Assembly: GCA_031581485.1 (NCBI GenBank)
Contig: JAVLBA010000096.1
Location: 1-7,524 of the forward strand
Source of the DNA: BM506 sp031581485
GTDB lineage: Bacteria > Desulfobacterota > Desulfobulbia > Desulfobulbales > SURF-16
DNA: 7,524 nucleotides
Direction of reading: 5' to 3'
Of this stretch, positions 6,372 through 7,524 are shown piece after piece. Position 1 is the first letter of the stretch, and each line of letters opens with the position of its first letter. The translations under genes and the position numbers were made by a program. Below the pieces are notes generated by a model that had not been told where the DNA came from, made no database searches, and saw only the letters and a program-made list of their open reading frames with translations.

Positions 6372-6791
6372 ATGCGGATAGCCATTGTCGATGATTCAGG
6401 CACGGCCCGGATGTTTATCCGCCGCTGCCTGGAAATTGCCGGGTTCCATGAGGCGGAGATCATCGAGGCCGAAAATGGCCGCGATGCCCTGGAAGCGATC
6501 CGTCTCCAGCCCGTGGATCTCCTGCTCACCGATCTGACCATGCCGGTAATGGACGGCCTGACCCTGCTCAAATGGCTCAAGTCCAACCCCAGATTTGTCC
6601 AATTACCGGTGCTGGTGATCACCAGCGCCGGCAATCCGGCCAGGGAACGGGAACTTCTTAAGCTGGGGGCCATGGCGTTGATCAGCAAGCCGGTTTCGCC
6701 GGCCAGGCTCAACGAGGTCCTCCGGGACCTGCTGCCCCCGGTGGCAGGCTCTACAGACCAACCCTTTGCGGAGACACCAAGCCATGACTGA
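6372..6791 (+). CDS. cheY: Stand-alone response regulator receiver 2 (CheY-like)
   Basis: A 139-residue single receiver domain. It shows D7-D8 in VDDSG, phosphoacceptor D54 in LLTDLTMPVMDG, S85 in ITSAGN, and K106 in ISKPVSP. The spacing and DLTMPVMDG are closer to classical CheY than receiver 1, and the gene is joined to the cheX-type gene by an 8-nt overlap. I infer this is the CheY whose phosphate CheX removes. The C-terminal ~20 residues (PPVAGSTDQPFAETPSHD) form a short polar tail outside the fold. The chosen start has a strong ribosome binding site; starting at 6315 instead would add a 19-residue leader ending in GRKK. Receiver identity is secure; the cheY symbol rests on context. Confidence 0.92.
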   Translation: MRIAIVDDSGTARMFIRRCLEIAGFHEAEIIEAENGRDALEAIRLQPVDLLLTDLTMPVMDGLTLLKWLKSNPRFVQLPVLVITSAGNPARERELLKLGAMALISKPVSPARLNEVLRDLLPPVAGSTDQPFAETPSHD

Positions 6792-7266
6792 CCAGAAGAA
6801 GACCCCCTCCCTTGCCTGGCAAGGCGAGATGCTGAAAGTGGTGGCCGAGATCATTGAGGAGACCGCCTTCAGCGAGGTGCGGGGGCTTGCCCTTGCTCCG
6901 GTTTACCACCCAAAAGCGCGGGGCGTCTCGCTGCTGATCCACAAGCCGGTCCAGGGGGAATTTCTGCTCTGCATGGAACAGGAACTGCTGACCCATCTAA
7001 GCACTCTGGTCTACGGCCCCACCTTCGCCGAGATCACCAGCGGCCTTGAAGGAGATTTTCTGGCTGAGTTGCTTAACATCATTGCCGGTCGTTTTCTGGC
7101 CGCCATCCTGCCGCCGGAACAGGGCTTCAGTCTCGGCCTCCCGGTCGGCGCCCAAGGCCCCATGACCTGCCCGGCCCCACCCTGCCTCAGCTGGCATTTC
7201 AGCGTCGACGAGATGCCCTTCACCCTGCTGCTCCACGGCGAGAGCATCCTCACCCTGGCCCCTTAA
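6784..7266 (+). CDS. cheX: CheX-type CheY-P phosphatase (CheC/CheX/FliY family)
   Basis: The 160-residue product carries the family's active-site motif once: D91-x3-E95-x2-N98 in DFLAELLNIIAG, with P120 21 residues further on. CheX and CheC dephosphorylate CheY-P through the paired Glu and Asn on one helix. CheC usually has two such motifs; one motif and this length fit CheX. No membrane segment or switch-binding FliY/FliN domain is present. The ATG at 6784 overlaps the end of receiver 2 by 8 nt, implying translational coupling; GGAG at 6770-6773 is 10 nt upstream. A TTG at 6766 is an alternative start adding six residues. With no cheZ in the window, this is the likely signal-termination enzyme. 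Overall sequence similarity is modest by eye, so the call rests mainly on motif and context. Confidence 0.82.
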   Translation: MTDQKKTPSLAWQGEMLKVVAEIIEETAFSEVRGLALAPVYHPKARGVSLLIHKPVQGEFLLCMEQELLTHLSTLVYGPTFAEITSGLEGDFLAELLNIIAGRFLAAILPPEQGFSLGLPVGAQGPMTCPAPPCLSWHFSVDEMPFTLLLHGESILTLAP

Positions 7267-7344
7267 CGGGGAACTGGATCACCACCGGCAAAACCTGCTG
7301 CCATAGAGCATAAGCAGTCAAGGGCTGCGGAGGAGACGGAGCAC

Positions 7345-7402
7345 GGGCCGTTGAAAACGCCGAGGCGGCTTTTTATGGGACGATAACGGCTCTGGTTTTT
7401 TT
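7345..7402 (+). terminator. Candidate intrinsic terminator after cheX
   Basis: An inner hairpin (GCCG 7359-7362, loop AGG, CGGC 7366-7369) runs directly into five T at 7370-7374. An outer stem pairs GGGCCGTT (7345-7352) with AACGGCTC (7385-7392, one G-T pair), and a run of seven T follows at 7396-7402. Either could end the operon transcript; they cannot be ranked without folding energies. The 78 bases from the cheX stop to 7344 hold no gene or clear motif. Confidence 0.5.
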
Positions 7403-7482
7403 AGACGCCATTCCAGACCTTGCGGTTTCTCCATCTAGTGCAGTGTATCACTTAAAGTTTCGTATATTTATGCAACTATGCC

Positions 7483-7524
7483 TTTAACCACAAAGGCCCA
7501 AAAACACGAAGAGCTTCTTGTTTT
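7483..7524. repeat. A/T-rich tail with ACCACAAAGG...CACGAAG motif and terminal near-palindrome
   Basis: After 7403 the sequence becomes A/T-rich and has no supported gene to the window end. TTTAACCACAAAGG (7483-7496) followed by CACGAAG (7505-7511) resembles a dispersed motif I recall from intergenic regions of many Desulfobacterota and other genomes. The last 24 bases are an inverted repeat: AAAACA (7501-7506) and GAAG (7508-7511) pair with CTTC (7514-7517) and TGTTTT (7519-7524), with one C/T mismatch. It could be a repeat edge or the terminator of a convergent gene beyond the window. Confidence 0.35.

Noticed and set aside
7318..7434. 38-residue open frame on the - strand in the tail
   Set aside because: It crosses the terminator structures, is Lys/Pro/Arg-rich, and has no clear ribosome binding site or homology I recognise.
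7420..7470. Promoter-like elements (TTGCGG, GTGTAT, TATATT)
   Set aside because: Matches to -35 and -10 consensus are poor or badly spaced; A/T richness alone explains them.
1..7524. CRISPR array, tRNA, rRNA or insertion sequence
   Set aside because: No regularly spaced direct repeats, no RNA gene signatures and no transposase-like frame were seen.

Overview
The window is one co-directional chemotaxis (che) gene cluster on the + strand, with short gaps or overlaps between genes. Order: 3' part of a methyl-accepting chemotaxis protein (MCP) gene, cheR, cheB, cheA, a stand-alone receiver (cheY-like 1), cheD, a second stand-alone receiver (cheY-like 2) and a cheX-type phosphatase gene. About 260 bases of non-coding sequence with terminator-like structures follow. 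The genes are GC-rich with strong G/C preference at third codon positions. Protein style and gene order (cheR-cheB-cheA with CheD and CheX, no CheZ) suggest a Gram-negative bacterium of the Desulfobacterota (former Deltaproteobacteria). That placement is inference from protein style and was not tested by a search.

Region by region: 2-1057 encodes two HAMP-like segments and the full cytoplasmic signalling hairpin of a receptor whose sensor lies upstream of the window. 1058-1102 is a short intergenic segment with a strong GC-rich hairpin between a Shine-Dalgarno-like sequence and the cheR start. 1103-5312 holds cheR, cheB and cheA, each with its own ribosome binding site; the cheR-cheB and cheB-cheA gaps are 14 nt. 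5380-7266 holds receiver 1, cheD, receiver 2 and cheX; receiver 2 and cheX overlap. 7267-7524 has no supported gene. It holds a hairpin/T-run terminator candidate and then an A/T-rich tail ending in a near-palindrome.

How the genes work together: the receptor controls autophosphorylation of CheA, which passes phosphate to the receivers of CheB and the two CheY-like proteins. CheR methylates, phosphorylated CheB demethylates or deamidates, and CheD deamidates receptor residues. CheX probably removes phosphate from a CheY-like protein, the role CheZ plays in enteric bacteria. No cheW or cheZ lies in the window.

The most unusual points are a CheA with two HPt domains and, in the place of the usual P2 domain, a 26-residue tandem repeat resembling the N-terminal repeats of GspE/MshE ATPases; a sharp base-composition break inside the MCP gene; and the hairpin-spaced cheR initiation region. 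These are variations on a known system. I see no wholly undescribed system here.
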